From: Dongia deserti
GTDB taxonomy: Bacteria; Pseudomonadota; Alphaproteobacteria; Dongiales; Dongiaceae
DNA: 64,000 bases
Direction of reading: 5' to 3'
Assembly (NCBI RefSeq): GCF_003574735.1
Contig: NZ_QORW01000006.1
Coordinates: 230,887-294,886 of the forward strand
The translations under genes were made by a program, and so were the position numbers. Positions within the stretch are counted from its first letter, which is position 1; each line of letters starts with the position of its first letter. The notes beneath the pieces are model-generated. The model saw nothing but the letters and a program-made list of their open reading frames with translations, had not been told where the DNA came from and did no database searches. This document shows positions 19,998 through 31,499 of the stretch, piece after piece.

Positions 19998-20507
19998 TTA
20001 GGAAGCCCCAAAGGCGTCCAGTTCAGATTCTAGTGCGTCAACGCAGTCATCGACACGGCGGCCTGCCGTATCGATCCTGATACGTGGTCGACTCCACGGC
20101 TGATAGTGGCGGTTCTTTATTTCTTCCCAAGTCGGAAGAACGAGCCCGCTGACGTCGGACGAGCGCGTTTCCACGCGGCGTCGATGTTCCCTCTCGTCGG
20201 AGCAAATGATCTCGACGTTGATGAGCGATGTACTGGCCGCTTGCGCGACGCCGGCCCAGGCTTCGCGCGCGATCTCAACGCCGTTGACTGCATCGGCAAT
20301 GACGGTCAAGCCTAGTTCCAGATTGTCCTTCGCCACGCGATAGGCAGTCTCGTACCCTTCTTCCATGATCTCTTCGAGCGTCCCACAGGCTCGAAGCGCC
20401 TGTTCGACAGTATCAATGCGCAGATATGCCGCTCTGATGCGTCGCGCCAACTCTCGCGCGATGGAGGTCTTGCCGGTTCCGGGCAATCCTGAGAATACGA
20501 TCAGCAT
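19998..20507 (-). CDS. AAA/zeta-type P-loop kinase-like protein
   Basis: 169 residues with an N-terminal Walker A, GLPGTGKTSIARELARR (about residues 8-24), an RIDTVEQALRA segment and an LVIADAVN-type strand. This layout is typical of small ATP-dependent kinases of the AAA_33/zeta family, which phosphorylate small molecules, often sugars or antibiotics. I cannot name the substrate. It follows the GH5 hydrolase gene by three bases and probably ends the minus-strand operon that begins with the transaldolase-like gene. Confidence 0.78.
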   Translation of the reverse strand: MLIVFSGLPGTGKTSIARELARRIRAAYLRIDTVEQALRACGTLEEIMEEGYETAYRVAKDNLELGLTVIADAVNGVEIAREAWAGVAQAASTSLINVEIICSDEREHRRRVETRSSDVSGLVLPTWEEIKNRHYQPWSRPRIRIDTAGRRVDDCVDALESELDAFGAS

Positions 20508-20510
20508 GGA

Positions 20511-21602
20511 CTAATTTGCCGCTTCCTGCGTGGCATGCTTCGCGAGATAGTCCTTCGCGAACTGGCCCCACACCGTCAACTTGCCGTTCTTGCGGCGCAG
20601 GCTCGGGCCGTAATCGGGGTTCCAGCACCAGGCGGTCGATGACAATTCGCGCGCATCCATGAAGTCGGCGAAAGGCGTGCCGTAATCCCCGGCGGTGCCG
20701 GACCAGTGCTGCTTGGCGTCCGGCTCGAAGCCCCATTCGGTCACGATGACCGGCTTCTCCTTGTCGAGATCGTCGAGCGTGTCGGACCATTCCTCCGGAT
20801 AGTGGCCGGGGTAGACGTGCCAGACGTAGCCGGTGTTCTCATCCGGCAGCAGGGACTCGCGCAAGCCCTTCAGGTTGAAGGCCCAGAGCGGCGGCGCGAC
20901 GAGCACGACGTTGCTGCTGCCGCTGGCGCGGATCGCGTCGGTCAGTACGCGCCAATAGGGGCGGTATTGCTTCCAGTAGGCGAGGTCGCCGCCTTCCTCC
21001 TCTTCGGTGTTGCTGCTCGGTTCGTTCCACAATTCGAACAGGATGCCGGGATCCTGATAATGGAGCGCGACGGTCATCCAGAAATCCATCGCCAGGGTGA
21101 AACGCGAATCGTAATAGGTCGTCCTGGTGTCCGGCTCCGTGACGTCGAAATACTCGAGTGCATAGCCGTCCGGGAATCCGATGACGTGGTAGTCGATGAT
21201 GACGTAAAGGCCGGCGGCGCGGGCCTGATCGACATGCTGCCGCAACGTGCTCAGCGCCTTGTCCTTGTTGTCGCGCCAAGCGCCGGGATGGATGGAGAGG
21301 CGCACCACATTGGCATGCCACTCATTCTTGATATCGGGATAGGGATCCACATCGGACGGCAGGTCGGTGACGTCGCCCATCGCAATGCCGCGCAGGATGA
21401 CCTTCTGTCCGTTCTCGACGAAGGAATTTCCTCGGACCTCCAGCGCTTCGGCGAACGCCGGCAGCAGCAGGAACAGGAGTGCCGCGATCCGACCTAGAGC
21501 GCGTCGGCGCGGAGCGTCATCACGGCGAGCGCGTCGCTCTCCAGTGCGCCAAGCTTGCGATAGAAATCGAACGCCATTTTGTTGGGCCGGTATACATACC
21601 AT
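20511..21602 (-). CDS. GH5-family glycoside hydrolase (cellulase-like), start uncertain
   Basis: Secreted cellulase-fold hydrolase. The GH5 acid/base lies in ILFELWNEPSSN and the nucleophile Glu in KPVIVTEWGFEP. Earlier blocks are HANVVRLSIHPGAW and GLYVIIDYHV. The signal peptide (RRRALGRIAALLFLLLP, then AFAEALEV) begins about 96 bases inside the frame. No ATG, GTG or TTG lies in frame between 21602 and the signal peptide, so the nearest canonical start sits inside the upstream acetyltransferase gene and gives an implausible 30-residue leader. Possible explanations are a rare start codon (ATC or CTG within the signal), coupling or frameshift from the upstream gene, or a sequence error. Substrate unknown. 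Confidence 0.75.
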   Translation of the reverse strand: MVCIPAQQNGVRFLSQAWRTGERRARRDDAPRRRALGRIAALLFLLLPAFAEALEVRGNSFVENGQKVILRGIAMGDVTDLPSDVDPYPDIKNEWHANVVRLSIHPGAWRDNKDKALSTLRQHVDQARAAGLYVIIDYHVIGFPDGYALEYFDVTEPDTRTTYYDSRFTLAMDFWMTVALHYQDPGILFELWNEPSSNTEEEEGGDLAYWKQYRPYWRVLTDAIRASGSSNVVLVAPPLWAFNLKGLRESLLPDENTGYVWHVYPGHYPEEWSDTLDDLDKEKPVIVTEWGFEPDAKQHWSGTAGDYGTPFADFMDARELSSTAWCWNPDYGPSLRRKNGKLTVWGQFAKDYLAKHATQEAAN

Positions 21603-21970
21603 TCCAGCCATTCCCCGCCCCATTTCCGGCAATCCGCCGCGCAAGCCGCCACCAGGCGGCGGCCGATGCCCTTGCCGCGCGCGTCGGGTTCCACCCACAG
21701 GTCGCAGATGAAGAACAGCCGATACGCGACGTCTACATTATATCCTTTGCAATAAAGGAGGTAGCCGCAGGGTGAGCCCTCATCTTCGGCGATGTAGCCG
21801 GCAAAAGCCGGGTCGGGACCGAAACCGTCCTTGAGATAGCGCTCGGTGGTGAAGTGCTTCACCGCAGAATCTGGATCACCCAGCTCCTCCAGATAGGCCA
21901 TGAAGGAATCGTGCATGGCGACGACCGCGTTGGCGTCGGCGGGGGTCAGGGGGCGGATGATGGCCGCCAT
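21494..21970 (-). CDS. GNAT-family N-acetyltransferase
   Basis: 158 residues, one GNAT domain. The acetyl-CoA-binding signature is clear at VEPDARGKGIGRRLVAAC (about residues 92-109), preceded by the LFFICDLWV strand and followed by the family's late NKMAFDFYRKLGA motif. The N-terminus begins IIRPLTPADANAVVAM, a standard GNAT first strand and helix. Target unknown. It starts six bases after xerC and overlaps the apparent frame of the GH5 hydrolase downstream. Confidence 0.88.
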   Translation of the reverse strand: MAAIIRPLTPADANAVVAMHDSFMAYLEELGDPDSAVKHFTTERYLKDGFGPDPAFAGYIAEDEGSPCGYLLYCKGYNVDVAYRLFFICDLWVEPDARGKGIGRRLVAACAADCRKWGGEWLEWYVYRPNKMAFDFYRKLGALESDALAVMTLRADAL

Positions 21971-21976
21971 CAGGAT

Positions 21977-22960
21977 TCAGCGCCGAGCGCGGGGGTGGGC
22001 AGCCTGATAGACCTGCAACAGGTGCTGCGCATCGACGTCGGTGTAACGTTGGGTGGTCGAGAGCGAGGAATGGCCGAGCAGTTCCTGGATGGCGCGCAGA
22101 TCGCCACCGGCACCGAGCAGGTGAGTGGCAAAGGAATGGCGCAGGGCGTGGGGTGTCGCCGTCTCCGGCAGCCCGAGCGCCAAGCGCAGGGTCTGCATCG
22201 CTTTCTGCACCAGACGCGGGCTGAGCCGACCGCCCTTGGCGCCCATGAAGAGGGGATCGCTGCCGGTGCCGCCCCAGGGGCAGGCCTTCAGATAATCGCG
22301 TACGGCCGTCACGATCTCCGGCAGCAGCGGCACGATGCGGGTCTTGCGCCCCTTGCCGGTGACCGTGAGCGTGCGCGCCTCGCCAGTCATCGGCAAATCG
22401 CGGCGATTGAGCGAGACCGCCTCGCCAATGCGCAGGCCAGCGCCATAGAGCAGCATCAGGATCGCGGCATCGCGCTTGCCGATCCAGTCCTCCTCCTGCA
22501 GCGAGGCGACCTCGTCCACCACGTCCATGGCCTCGCCGACGGTCAGCGGCTTGGGAACCGCGCGCGGCAGTTTGGGCGCGCGCAAGCTCGTGATGGCGCC
22601 ATTGGCGGCAAGGCCGCGCTTGGCAAGAAACCGGAACAGGTTCTTGAGCGCGCTCAAGGCGCGGGCGAGGGAGCGCGCCTCGATCCCCTCCGATTGGCGT
22701 GCCGCCATCCAGGCGCGGAAATCGCTGCGGCTTAGCTGTGCCAGGCTGGCAAGGCGCGGCAGCTCACCCTGATGGCGGGCGAGGAAGGAGAGGAACTGGC
22801 CGATGTCGCGCGTGTAAGCTTGCCGCGTCAGGTCGGCCACGCGCCGCTCATGCGCCAGCCAGCTCAGCCATTGACCAAGCGCATTCTGCAGATCGGGGGC
22901 GGCGCGGAAGCCGTCCGCCGCTTCGGCCCCGTCCGTCAAGGCCGCGGCAGGTCCAGCCAC
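21977..22960 (-). CDS. xerC: Site-specific tyrosine recombinase XerC
   Basis: 327 residues, resolves chromosome dimers at dif together with XerD. The N-terminal SAM-like core-binding domain covers about residues 22-115, and the catalytic domain follows. All catalytic residues are visible: Arg177 (GAGLRIGEA), Lys203 (GKGRKTR), His271 and Arg274 (HALRHSF), His297 (LLGHSSL) and Tyr306 (TTQRYTDVD). Chromosomal context after DUF484, rather than in a mobile element, supports XerC over an integrase. Its first 25 bases overlap the DUF484 gene. Confidence 0.93.
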   Translation of the reverse strand: MAGPAAALTDGAEAADGFRAAPDLQNALGQWLSWLAHERRVADLTRQAYTRDIGQFLSFLARHQGELPRLASLAQLSRSDFRAWMAARQSEGIEARSLARALSALKNLFRFLAKRGLAANGAITSLRAPKLPRAVPKPLTVGEAMDVVDEVASLQEEDWIGKRDAAILMLLYGAGLRIGEAVSLNRRDLPMTGEARTLTVTGKGRKTRIVPLLPEIVTAVRDYLKACPWGGTGSDPLFMGAKGGRLSPRLVQKAMQTLRLALGLPETATPHALRHSFATHLLGAGGDLRAIQELLGHSSLSTTQRYTDVDAQHLLQVYQAAHPRARR

Positions 22961-23658
22961 GAGCGGATGCCGAATTCGATAATCCGGCCGAGGAAGCTGA
23001 GCAGCTCGGTGCCTTGCCCGGGGTGGAAGTAGCCCGGATGGCGCGTGCCGAAGGCGAGCACGGCATTGGGTGCCGCCTTGCTGGGCTTGAGGCGCACCAA
23101 CGCATCGGAGCGCACCAGCTCCGCGGCGCCGCCAAATACTTCCGGGTCGCCGATCGTGTCGTCGCGCAGCAGGACCTGCCGCCCTTTGCCCATGATGCGG
23201 TCGACCGCACCCTGTTCCAAGAGTTCCAGGCCGTCCAGCTTCGGGCGGCGATTATAGCCTTCCGTGCGCTCGATGCAGAGGCACACCACGTCGACCTCGA
23301 GCAGCAGCACCAGGTCGCCGGTGATGATCTCGATGAACTCCTCGAACGTGTCGGCTTCCAGCAGCGCCAGGACCGCCTTGTGGATGCGCTCCTGGGTGCC
23401 GAGGTTGTCGCGGCTGTTGGCGATGATCTCGTCCTGGTGGGCGCGCAGCTTTGCAACGTCATTGCGCAGGCGCTCCACCATGAAATGCTGCAGATCGACG
23501 ACGGCACCATCGCTATGGCGCGCGGGCGGCGCCTGCAGATCCAGCAGCTCCGGATGGCGATAGAGAAAGTCGGGATGGCGCCTCAGATAGGCGATCACCT
23601 GGGCCGCACTCGGCAGGGCCGGCGATTTCTTCTGCAGCTCCTCGGTGCGCTCCGCCAT
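22936..23658 (-). CDS. DUF484 family (GAF-like) protein
   Basis: 240 residues. The N-terminal signature VIAYLRRHPDFLYRHPELL (about residues 21-39) is diagnostic of DUF484. A predicted helical linker is followed by a GAF-like domain (about 85-235) with GDLVLLLEVDVVCLCIE and the late FGTRHPGYFHPGQGTELLSFLG. The family sits next to xerC in many proteobacteria but its biochemical role is not established. It starts 14 bases after the aldolase gene and overlaps xerC by 25 bases. Confidence 0.92.
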   Translation of the reverse strand: MAERTEELQKKSPALPSAAQVIAYLRRHPDFLYRHPELLDLQAPPARHSDGAVVDLQHFMVERLRNDVAKLRAHQDEIIANSRDNLGTQERIHKAVLALLEADTFEEFIEIITGDLVLLLEVDVVCLCIERTEGYNRRPKLDGLELLEQGAVDRIMGKGRQVLLRDDTIGDPEVFGGAAELVRSDALVRLKPSKAAPNAVLAFGTRHPGYFHPGQGTELLSFLGRIIEFGIRSWLDLPRP

Positions 23659-23672
23659 GCGAGACCCGTACG

Positions 23673-24329
23673 CTAGAGAATCTTCTGACCGGTCTTAGCC
23701 CAGTCGGCCAGGAAGGCGGCGAGGCCCTTGTCCGTCAGCGGATGATTGAACATCTGCCGCAGCACGCTGGGCGGCATGGTCGCGACATCCGCGCCCAGTT
23801 TCGCCGCTTCGATGATGTGGATCGGATGGCGCACGGAGGCGACCAGCACTTCGGTCTTGATGTGGGCATAGGCACGATAGATCTGCACGACGTCGGCGAT
23901 CAGCTTCATGCCATCGGTGCCGATGTCGTCCAGCCGGCCGACGAAGGGCGAGATGTAGGCCGCACCCGATTTTGCCGCCAGCAGCGCCTGCGCCGGCGTG
24001 AAGCACAGCGTGACATTGACCTTGGTGCCTTCCTTCGACAGCTTGTTGCAGGTCTTCAGGCCATCGGGTGTCAGCGGCACTTTCACCACGACATTGGCGG
24101 CGATCTTCGCGAGCTTGCGCCCTTCGGCCAGCATGGTCTCGTGATCGGTGGAGATAACCTCGGCGCTGACCGGGCCGGGCACGATCTCGCAGATCTCGCG
24201 CACCACATCGACGAACTGGCGGCCAGACTTCAGCACCAGAGAGGGATTGGTAGTGATGCCGTCGACCAGCCCGGATGCGGCCAGCTCGCGGATATCATTG
24301 ATCTCTGCGGTATCGAGAAAGAATTTCAT
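23673..24329 (-). CDS. fsa: Transaldolase-like fructose-6-phosphate aldolase
   Basis: 218 residues, the short transaldolase type (TalC/FSA subfamily, about 215-220 residues). The start [21 protein letters not shown] and the block [14 protein letters not shown] are signatures; the Schiff-base lysine is Lys83 in [13 protein letters not shown]. It either transfers dihydroxyacetone between sugar phosphates or splits fructose 6-phosphate; sequence inspection cannot decide which. It leads the minus-strand operon continuing into DUF484 and xerC and is divergent from priA across a 115-base gap. Confidence 0.9.
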   Translation of the reverse strand: MKFFLDTAEINDIRELAASGLVDGITTNPSLVLKSGRQFVDVVREICEIVPGPVSAEVISTDHETMLAEGRKLAKIAANVVVKVPLTPDGLKTCNKLSKEGTKVNVTLCFTPAQALLAAKSGAAYISPFVGRLDDIGTDGMKLIADVVQIYRAYAHIKTEVLVASVRHPIHIIEAAKLGADVATMPPSVLRQMFNHPLTDKGLAAFLADWAKTGQKIL

Positions 24330-24444
24330 GGCAGTCGTTTCACTCGTAGCAATTCGTCACAAATCCAGGTTTCGGCGGATGCGGTGGCGCGGTACGATGC
24401 CGCTGTCCCGAATCGACCCCCGGACGTCGCCCCGAGTCTAGCCC

Positions 24445-26643
24445 ATGGCATCGCTCTTCGCCAGCAATACGCCACCTGAAACGGAAGCGGCTACGGATCG
24501 CCGGATCGGGGTATTGCTGCCGCTGCCCTTGAGCGGTGCCTATGACTATCTGGTGCCGGATGGCATGGACATTGCGGCCGGGGATTTCGTGGAAGTGCCC
24601 CTCGGCTCCCGGTCGATCCTCGGCGTGGTGTGGGGCGAGGCCAAGGACGATGTGCCGCGCGCCAAACTGAAACAAATCGAAGCAAGACTTGAAATAGCGC
24701 CGCTGCCGGAGATCTCGCGACGCTTCATCGACTGGGTGGCGAATTATTGCCTCTCAGCGCCCGGCGCCGTCCTCAAGATGGCGATGAGCGTCAGCGACGC
24801 CTTCAAGCCCGAGCGCAGCCTCAAGGCCTATGCGGTCGGCGATCCATCACTGGGTCAAATGACAGCATCGCGACAGCGCGTTCTGGAGGCGCTCGCCGAC
24901 ATTCCGTCGATGCTGCCTAGCGATCTGGCGAAGAGAGCCGGCGTGACGGCCGGCGTGCTCACCAAGATGGCCGAGCTTGGGCAGTTGCGCGTGGTCGCGC
25001 AACCGCTCGCCAAGCCGTTCGGCCAGCCCGATCCCGATCTGCCCGGCGCGCAGCTTTCGCCTGCGCAGCGCGCGGCCGCTGATGAGCTGATCCAGGCGCA
25101 TGCCGGTGTCACGCTGCTCGATGGTGTCACGGGCTCCGGCAAGACCGAAGTCTATTTCGAAGCGATCGCTGCATGCCTCAAGCGCGGCAAGCAGGCGCTG
25201 ATCCTGCTGCCGGAGATCGCGCTCACCACGCAGTGGCTGGAGCGATTCATGGAACGGTTCGGCGCGGCGCCGGGGCAATGGCATTCGGAACTGACGGGGC
25301 TCGAGCGGCGCTTGACGTGGCGCGCGGTGCTGCGCGGCGATGCGAAGGTGATCGTCGGCGCACGCTCGGCGCTGTTCCTCCCCTTTCGCGATCTCGGCCT
25401 CATCATCGTCGATGAAGAGCACGAGCAGGCCTTCAAGCAGGAAGATGGAGTCGTCTATCAGGCGCGCGACATGGCGGTGGTGCGCGGGCACTTGGCGCAG
25501 ATTCCCGTCATCCTCGCCTCCGCCACGCCCTCGCTGGAGACCATGCATAATGTCGAGATGGGGCGATATCGCTTCCTGCATCTGCCGGATCGGCACGGGC
25601 CCGCGCAATTGCCGGAAGTGCGCCTTGTCGATCTGCGCCGCGAGCCGCCCCCTCGGCAATCCTGGCTCTCGCCGCCGCTGCGCGAGGCGATCCGCGCCAC
25701 GCTGGAGCGCAAGGAACAGGCGCTGTTGTTTCTCAACCGCCGTGGCTACGCGCCGCTCACTCTCTGCCGCGCCTGCGGGCATCGATTGCAATGCCCCAAC
25801 TGCAGCGCCTGGCTGGTGGAGCATCGCTATCTCGGACGCCTGCAGTGCCACCATTGCGGATTCGAGGCGCCGCCGCCGGCCAAGTGCCCGGCTTGCGGTG
25901 CGGAAGGATCAATGGCGGCCTGCGGTCCCGGCGTGGAGCGCGTGGCGGAGGAGGCCGCAGCGCTTTTCCCGGAAGCGTCCCGCCTTATCCTCACCAGCGA
26001 TACCGCGAGTGGCCCGGCCAAGACGGCGGAGCTGCTGCGCATGATCGCCCAGCGCGAGGTCGATCTGGTGATCGGCACGCAGATCATCGCCAAGGGGCAC
26101 CATTTCCCGAACCTCACGCTGGTCGGGGTGGTGGACGCCGATCTCGGCCTCTCCGGTGGCGACTTGCGCGCGGCGGAGCGGACCTTCCAGTTGCTGCACC
26201 AGGTCGCAGGCCGTGCGGGCCGCGCCGATCTCGCCGGTCTCGTCCTGATCCAGACCTACGATCCCAGCCGCCCGGTGATGCAGGCGCTGAAGGCGGGCGA
26301 CCGCGACCGCTTCTATGCGCTCGAGGCGGAGGAACGCAGGGTCGCCGGCATGCCGCCCTTCGGGCGCCTGGCGGCGGTGATCATTTCGGGCAGCGATCCG
26401 GACGAAGTGGATCGCTTCGGCCAGCATCTCGCGCGCACGGCGCCGCATCAGGACGGCATCCATGTGCTGGGTCCAGCGCCGGCACCGCTCGCCTTGCTGC
26501 GCGGACGGCACCGCCGGCGCTTTCTGGTGAAGGTGCGCCGTGACGTTCCGGTACAACCGGTGTTGCGCCACTGGCTGGGTGGCGTGAAAACGCGTGGCGA
26601 CCTGGCGCTCGAAATCGACATCGATCCCTACAGCTTCATGTAG
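24445..26643 (+). CDS. priA: Primosomal protein N' (replication restart helicase PriA)
   Basis: 732 residues. The N-terminal DNA-binding domain begins RIGVLLPLPLSGAYDYLVP. The helicase core has Walker A GVTGSGKTEVYFEA, DEEH box LIIVDEEHEQAFKQ and motif VI-like HQVAGRAGRA. Between the helicase lobes are the zinc-binding Cys pairs, in CRACGHRLQCPNC and CHHCGFEAPPPAKCPACG. Length is normal. It restarts stalled replication forks and loads DnaB. It is divergent from the aldolase operon and followed by a 404-base gene-free region before the ATP synthase genes. Confidence 0.96.
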   Translation: MASLFASNTPPETEAATDRRIGVLLPLPLSGAYDYLVPDGMDIAAGDFVEVPLGSRSILGVVWGEAKDDVPRAKLKQIEARLEIAPLPEISRRFIDWVANYCLSAPGAVLKMAMSVSDAFKPERSLKAYAVGDPSLGQMTASRQRVLEALADIPSMLPSDLAKRAGVTAGVLTKMAELGQLRVVAQPLAKPFGQPDPDLPGAQLSPAQRAAADELIQAHAGVTLLDGVTGSGKTEVYFEAIAACLKRGKQALILLPEIALTTQWLERFMERFGAAPGQWHSELTGLERRLTWRAVLRGDAKVIVGARSALFLPFRDLGLIIVDEEHEQAFKQEDGVVYQARDMAVVRGHLAQIPVILASATPSLETMHNVEMGRYRFLHLPDRHGPAQLPEVRLVDLRREPPPRQSWLSPPLREAIRATLERKEQALLFLNRRGYAPLTLCRACGHRLQCPNCSAWLVEHRYLGRLQCHHCGFEAPPPAKCPACGAEGSMAACGPGVERVAEEAAALFPEASRLILTSDTASGPAKTAELLRMIAQREVDLVIGTQIIAKGHHFPNLTLVGVVDADLGLSGGDLRAAERTFQLLHQVAGRAGRADLAGLVLIQTYDPSRPVMQALKAGDRDRFYALEAEERRVAGMPPFGRLAAVIISGSDPDEVDRFGQHLARTAPHQDGIHVLGPAPAPLALLRGRHRRRFLVKVRRDVPVQPVLRHWLGGVKTRGDLALEIDIDPYSFM

Positions 26644-26812
26644 CCCAGGCGATCTGCGGCCCGTTGAAAGGGGCGGGGTGGCGTCCGCATGGTTGTCCCA
26701 TCGGCCGAAGGGGCAGTTTAGCTGACGGATCCCGGTCGTCAGACGACGTAGACACAGGCTCAAATCGTCGGCTCTGCCGGGCCACTTTGCGCAAATGTTT
26801 CAAACCCTTGAC

Positions 26813-26854
26813 CAGGGGTGCGGCACCTTGCCCCGGTGCTGTTGCGCACCCCTG
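26813..26854. promoter_or_regulatory. Stem-loop in the gene-free region (26644-27047) upstream of atpH
   Basis: No credible gene lies in the 404 bases between priA and atpH; the short frames there overlap each other and lack family signals. The main structure is CAGGGGTGCG (26813-26822) paired with CGCACCCCTG (26845-26854), enclosing a second 5-base stem GCACC / GGTGC. TTGACC just before the left arm could be a -35. It is probably the promoter and leader region of the atp operon; the stem may be a leader structure or a binding site. Confidence 0.45.
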
Positions 26855-27047
26855 CTTCCTGTGTTACACACCGCACGCTTTTCGCGGCCGGGACAAGCTG
26901 CGATGGGCAGCTGTGGTGTTGGCTGGACGGGTCCGGCGCCGCGGCGTTGGTCGCGGTTTCCACGCGATTTCATCAAATCGTTTCAATGGTTGAGCTGGAT
27001 CGGCGGCACCTCAAGCCGGCGACCGCAGAGCAGGGCAGGGGGCGGAT

Positions 27048-27608
27048 TTGGCGGCCCAGATATCAGAGCACGGCGGGCTGGCGCAGCGTTATGCCGCGGC
27101 GCTGCTCGAACTGGCGGAAGAAAAGCGCGGGCTCGACGCTGTATCGGCGGATCTCGTCGCACTTAGCCACATGATCGCCGAGAGCAGCGACCTCCAGAAA
27201 CTGATTACAAGTCCCTTGATGGATCGCGCTGACCAGTCGCGCGCGATCGCGGCCGTGGCCAAGGCAGCCGATTTCGACGATCTGACCCAGCGCTTCGTCG
27301 GGCTGATCGCCGCCAAGCGGCGCCTGTTCGCGCTACCCGCGATCATCAAGTCATTCCAGAAGATGCTGGCCGACAAGCGCGGCGAGGTGGCGGCGGAAGT
27401 GACCGCCGCCCACGCTCTGACTGACACGCAGAAGTCGGCCGTCGTTGAAGCAATCAAACGTGTGGTCGGCGGCAAGGTCTCGATCGACATGAAGGTCGAT
27501 CCCAGCCTGCTCGGCGGACTGATCGTCCGCGTCGGCAGCCGCATGATCGATGGATCCGTGAAAACGAAGCTGCAGAAGCTGCAGCTCGCGATGAAAGGGG
27601 TTGGATAA
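27048..27608 (+). CDS. atpH: F1 ATP synthase delta subunit (TTG start)
   Basis: 186 residues, the stator protein linking F1 to the Fo b subunits. The family start region [17 protein letters not shown] (about residues 10-26) and the C-terminal block [29 protein letters not shown] are characteristic. The start is TTG, supported by a strong AGGGGG six bases upstream. It opens an F1-only operon (delta, alpha, gamma, beta, epsilon), as usual in alphaproteobacteria where Fo genes are elsewhere. Its TAA-ATG junction with atpA overlaps by one base. Confidence 0.95.
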   Translation: MAAQISEHGGLAQRYAAALLELAEEKRGLDAVSADLVALSHMIAESSDLQKLITSPLMDRADQSRAIAAVAKAADFDDLTQRFVGLIAAKRRLFALPAIIKSFQKMLADKRGEVAAEVTAAHALTDTQKSAVVEAIKRVVGGKVSIDMKVDPSLLGGLIVRVGSRMIDGSVKTKLQKLQLAMKGVG

Positions 27609-29137
27609 TGGAAATCCGCGCCGCCGAAATCTCTGCCATTCTGAAACAGCAGATCGAGAATTTCGGCACCGAGGCTGATGTCACCGAAGTCGGCACCGTG
27701 CTCTCCGTGGGCGACGGTGTGGCCCGCGTCTATGGCCTGGACAAGGTGCAGGCCGGCGAAATGGTCGAGTTCCCGGGCGGCATCCGCGGCATGGCCCTCA
27801 ACCTCGAGACCGACAATGTCGGCGTCGTGATCTTCGGCGATGACCGTACGATCAAGGAAGGCGATACCGTCAAGCGCACCGGCGCCATCGTCGACGTGCC
27901 GGTGGGCAAGGGCCTACTGGGCCGCGTGGTCGATGCGCTCGGCAACCCGATCGATGGCAAGGGCCCGCTGACCGACGTGAAGCGCCAGCGCGTGGAGGTG
28001 AAGGCTCCGGGCATCGTCCCGCGCAAGTCGGTGCACGAGCCGATGCAAACCGGTCTCAAGGCGATCGACAGCCTGGTGCCGATCGGACGCGGCCAGCGCG
28101 AGCTCATCATCGGCGACCGTCAGACCGGCAAGACGGCAGTCATTATCGACACCATCATCAACCAGAAGACCATCAACGCGTCGGGCGATGAATCGAAGAA
28201 GCTGTACTGCGTCTATGTCGCGGTCGGCCAGAAGCGTTCCACTGTCGCGCAGATCGTGAAGTTGCTGGAAGATGCCGGCGCGCTCGAATATTCGATCGTG
28301 ATCGCCGCCACCGCGTCCGAACCCGCGCCGCTGCAGTTCCTCGCGCCCTACACCGGCGCCTCGATGGGCGAGTTCTTCCGCGACAACGGCATGCACGCTG
28401 TCATCTTCTATGATGACCTCTCCAAGCAGGCCGTCGCCTATCGTCAGATGTCGCTGCTGCTGCGCCGTCCGCCGGGACGCGAGGCCTATCCGGGCGACGT
28501 GTTCTACCTGCACTCCCGCCTGCTGGAGCGCGCGGCGAAGATGAACGATCAGCATGGCGCGGGCTCGCTGACCGCCCTGCCGGTGATCGAAACGCAGGCC
28601 GGCGACGTGTCGGCCTACATTCCGACCAACGTGATTTCCATTACCGATGGCCAGATCTTCCTGGAGACCGGCCTGTTCTATCGCGGTATCCGTCCGGCGA
28701 TTAACGTCGGTCTGTCGGTCAGCCGCGTCGGATCCGCCGCTCAGATCAAGGCGATGAAGCAGGTTGCGGGCCGCATCAAGCTGGAGCTCGCGCAGTACCG
28801 CGAGATGGCGGCCTTCGCGCAGTTCGCCTCGGATCTCGATGCCGCCACGCAGAAGCTGCTGGCGCGCGGCGCGCGCCTGACGGAGCTCTTGAAGCAAGGC
28901 CAGTTCCAGCCGATGCCGGTCGAGGAGCAGGTGGTTTCGATCTTCGCCGGTGTCCGCGGGTATCTCGACACCATCAAGGTCGAGGATGTGAACCGCTTCG
29001 AGGCGGCGTTCCTCAACGAGGTGCGCGCCAAGCATGCCGATGTGCTGGAGTCGATCCGCAAGGAGCGCGAGATCGTCAAGGCGACCGAGGACAAGCTGAA
29101 CAACGTCCTGACTGCGTTCGTGAAGTCGTTCGCCTGA
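27608..29137 (+). CDS. atpA: F1 ATP synthase alpha subunit
   Basis: 509 residues, non-catalytic nucleotide-binding subunit. Walker A is [15 protein letters not shown] near residue 170; [30 protein letters not shown] contains the conserved arginine region; the C-terminus is the helical bundle with the [11 protein letters not shown] block. Length is normal. It starts at the end of atpH and is followed after 18 bases by atpG. Confidence 0.98.
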   Translation: MEIRAAEISAILKQQIENFGTEADVTEVGTVLSVGDGVARVYGLDKVQAGEMVEFPGGIRGMALNLETDNVGVVIFGDDRTIKEGDTVKRTGAIVDVPVGKGLLGRVVDALGNPIDGKGPLTDVKRQRVEVKAPGIVPRKSVHEPMQTGLKAIDSLVPIGRGQRELIIGDRQTGKTAVIIDTIINQKTINASGDESKKLYCVYVAVGQKRSTVAQIVKLLEDAGALEYSIVIAATASEPAPLQFLAPYTGASMGEFFRDNGMHAVIFYDDLSKQAVAYRQMSLLLRRPPGREAYPGDVFYLHSRLLERAAKMNDQHGAGSLTALPVIETQAGDVSAYIPTNVISITDGQIFLETGLFYRGIRPAINVGLSVSRVGSAAQIKAMKQVAGRIKLELAQYREMAAFAQFASDLDAATQKLLARGARLTELLKQGQFQPMPVEEQVVSIFAGVRGYLDTIKVEDVNRFEAAFLNEVRAKHADVLESIRKEREIVKATEDKLNNVLTAFVKSFA

Positions 29138-29155
29138 TCTGAAGGGCCCTAAGGC

Positions 29156-31487
<2,332 letters not shown>

Positions 31488-31499
31488 GCCGGGCTTGCC

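Noticed and set aside
20511-21698. GTG at 21698 as the GH5 start
   Set aside because: It would put about 60 non-signal residues, antigen to nothing known, before the signal peptide and overlap the acetyltransferase gene by 200 bases.
26664-27174. Short frames between priA and atpH
   Set aside because: They overlap each other, run into the atpH start in another frame, and have no family signal; the region reads as promoter and leader.
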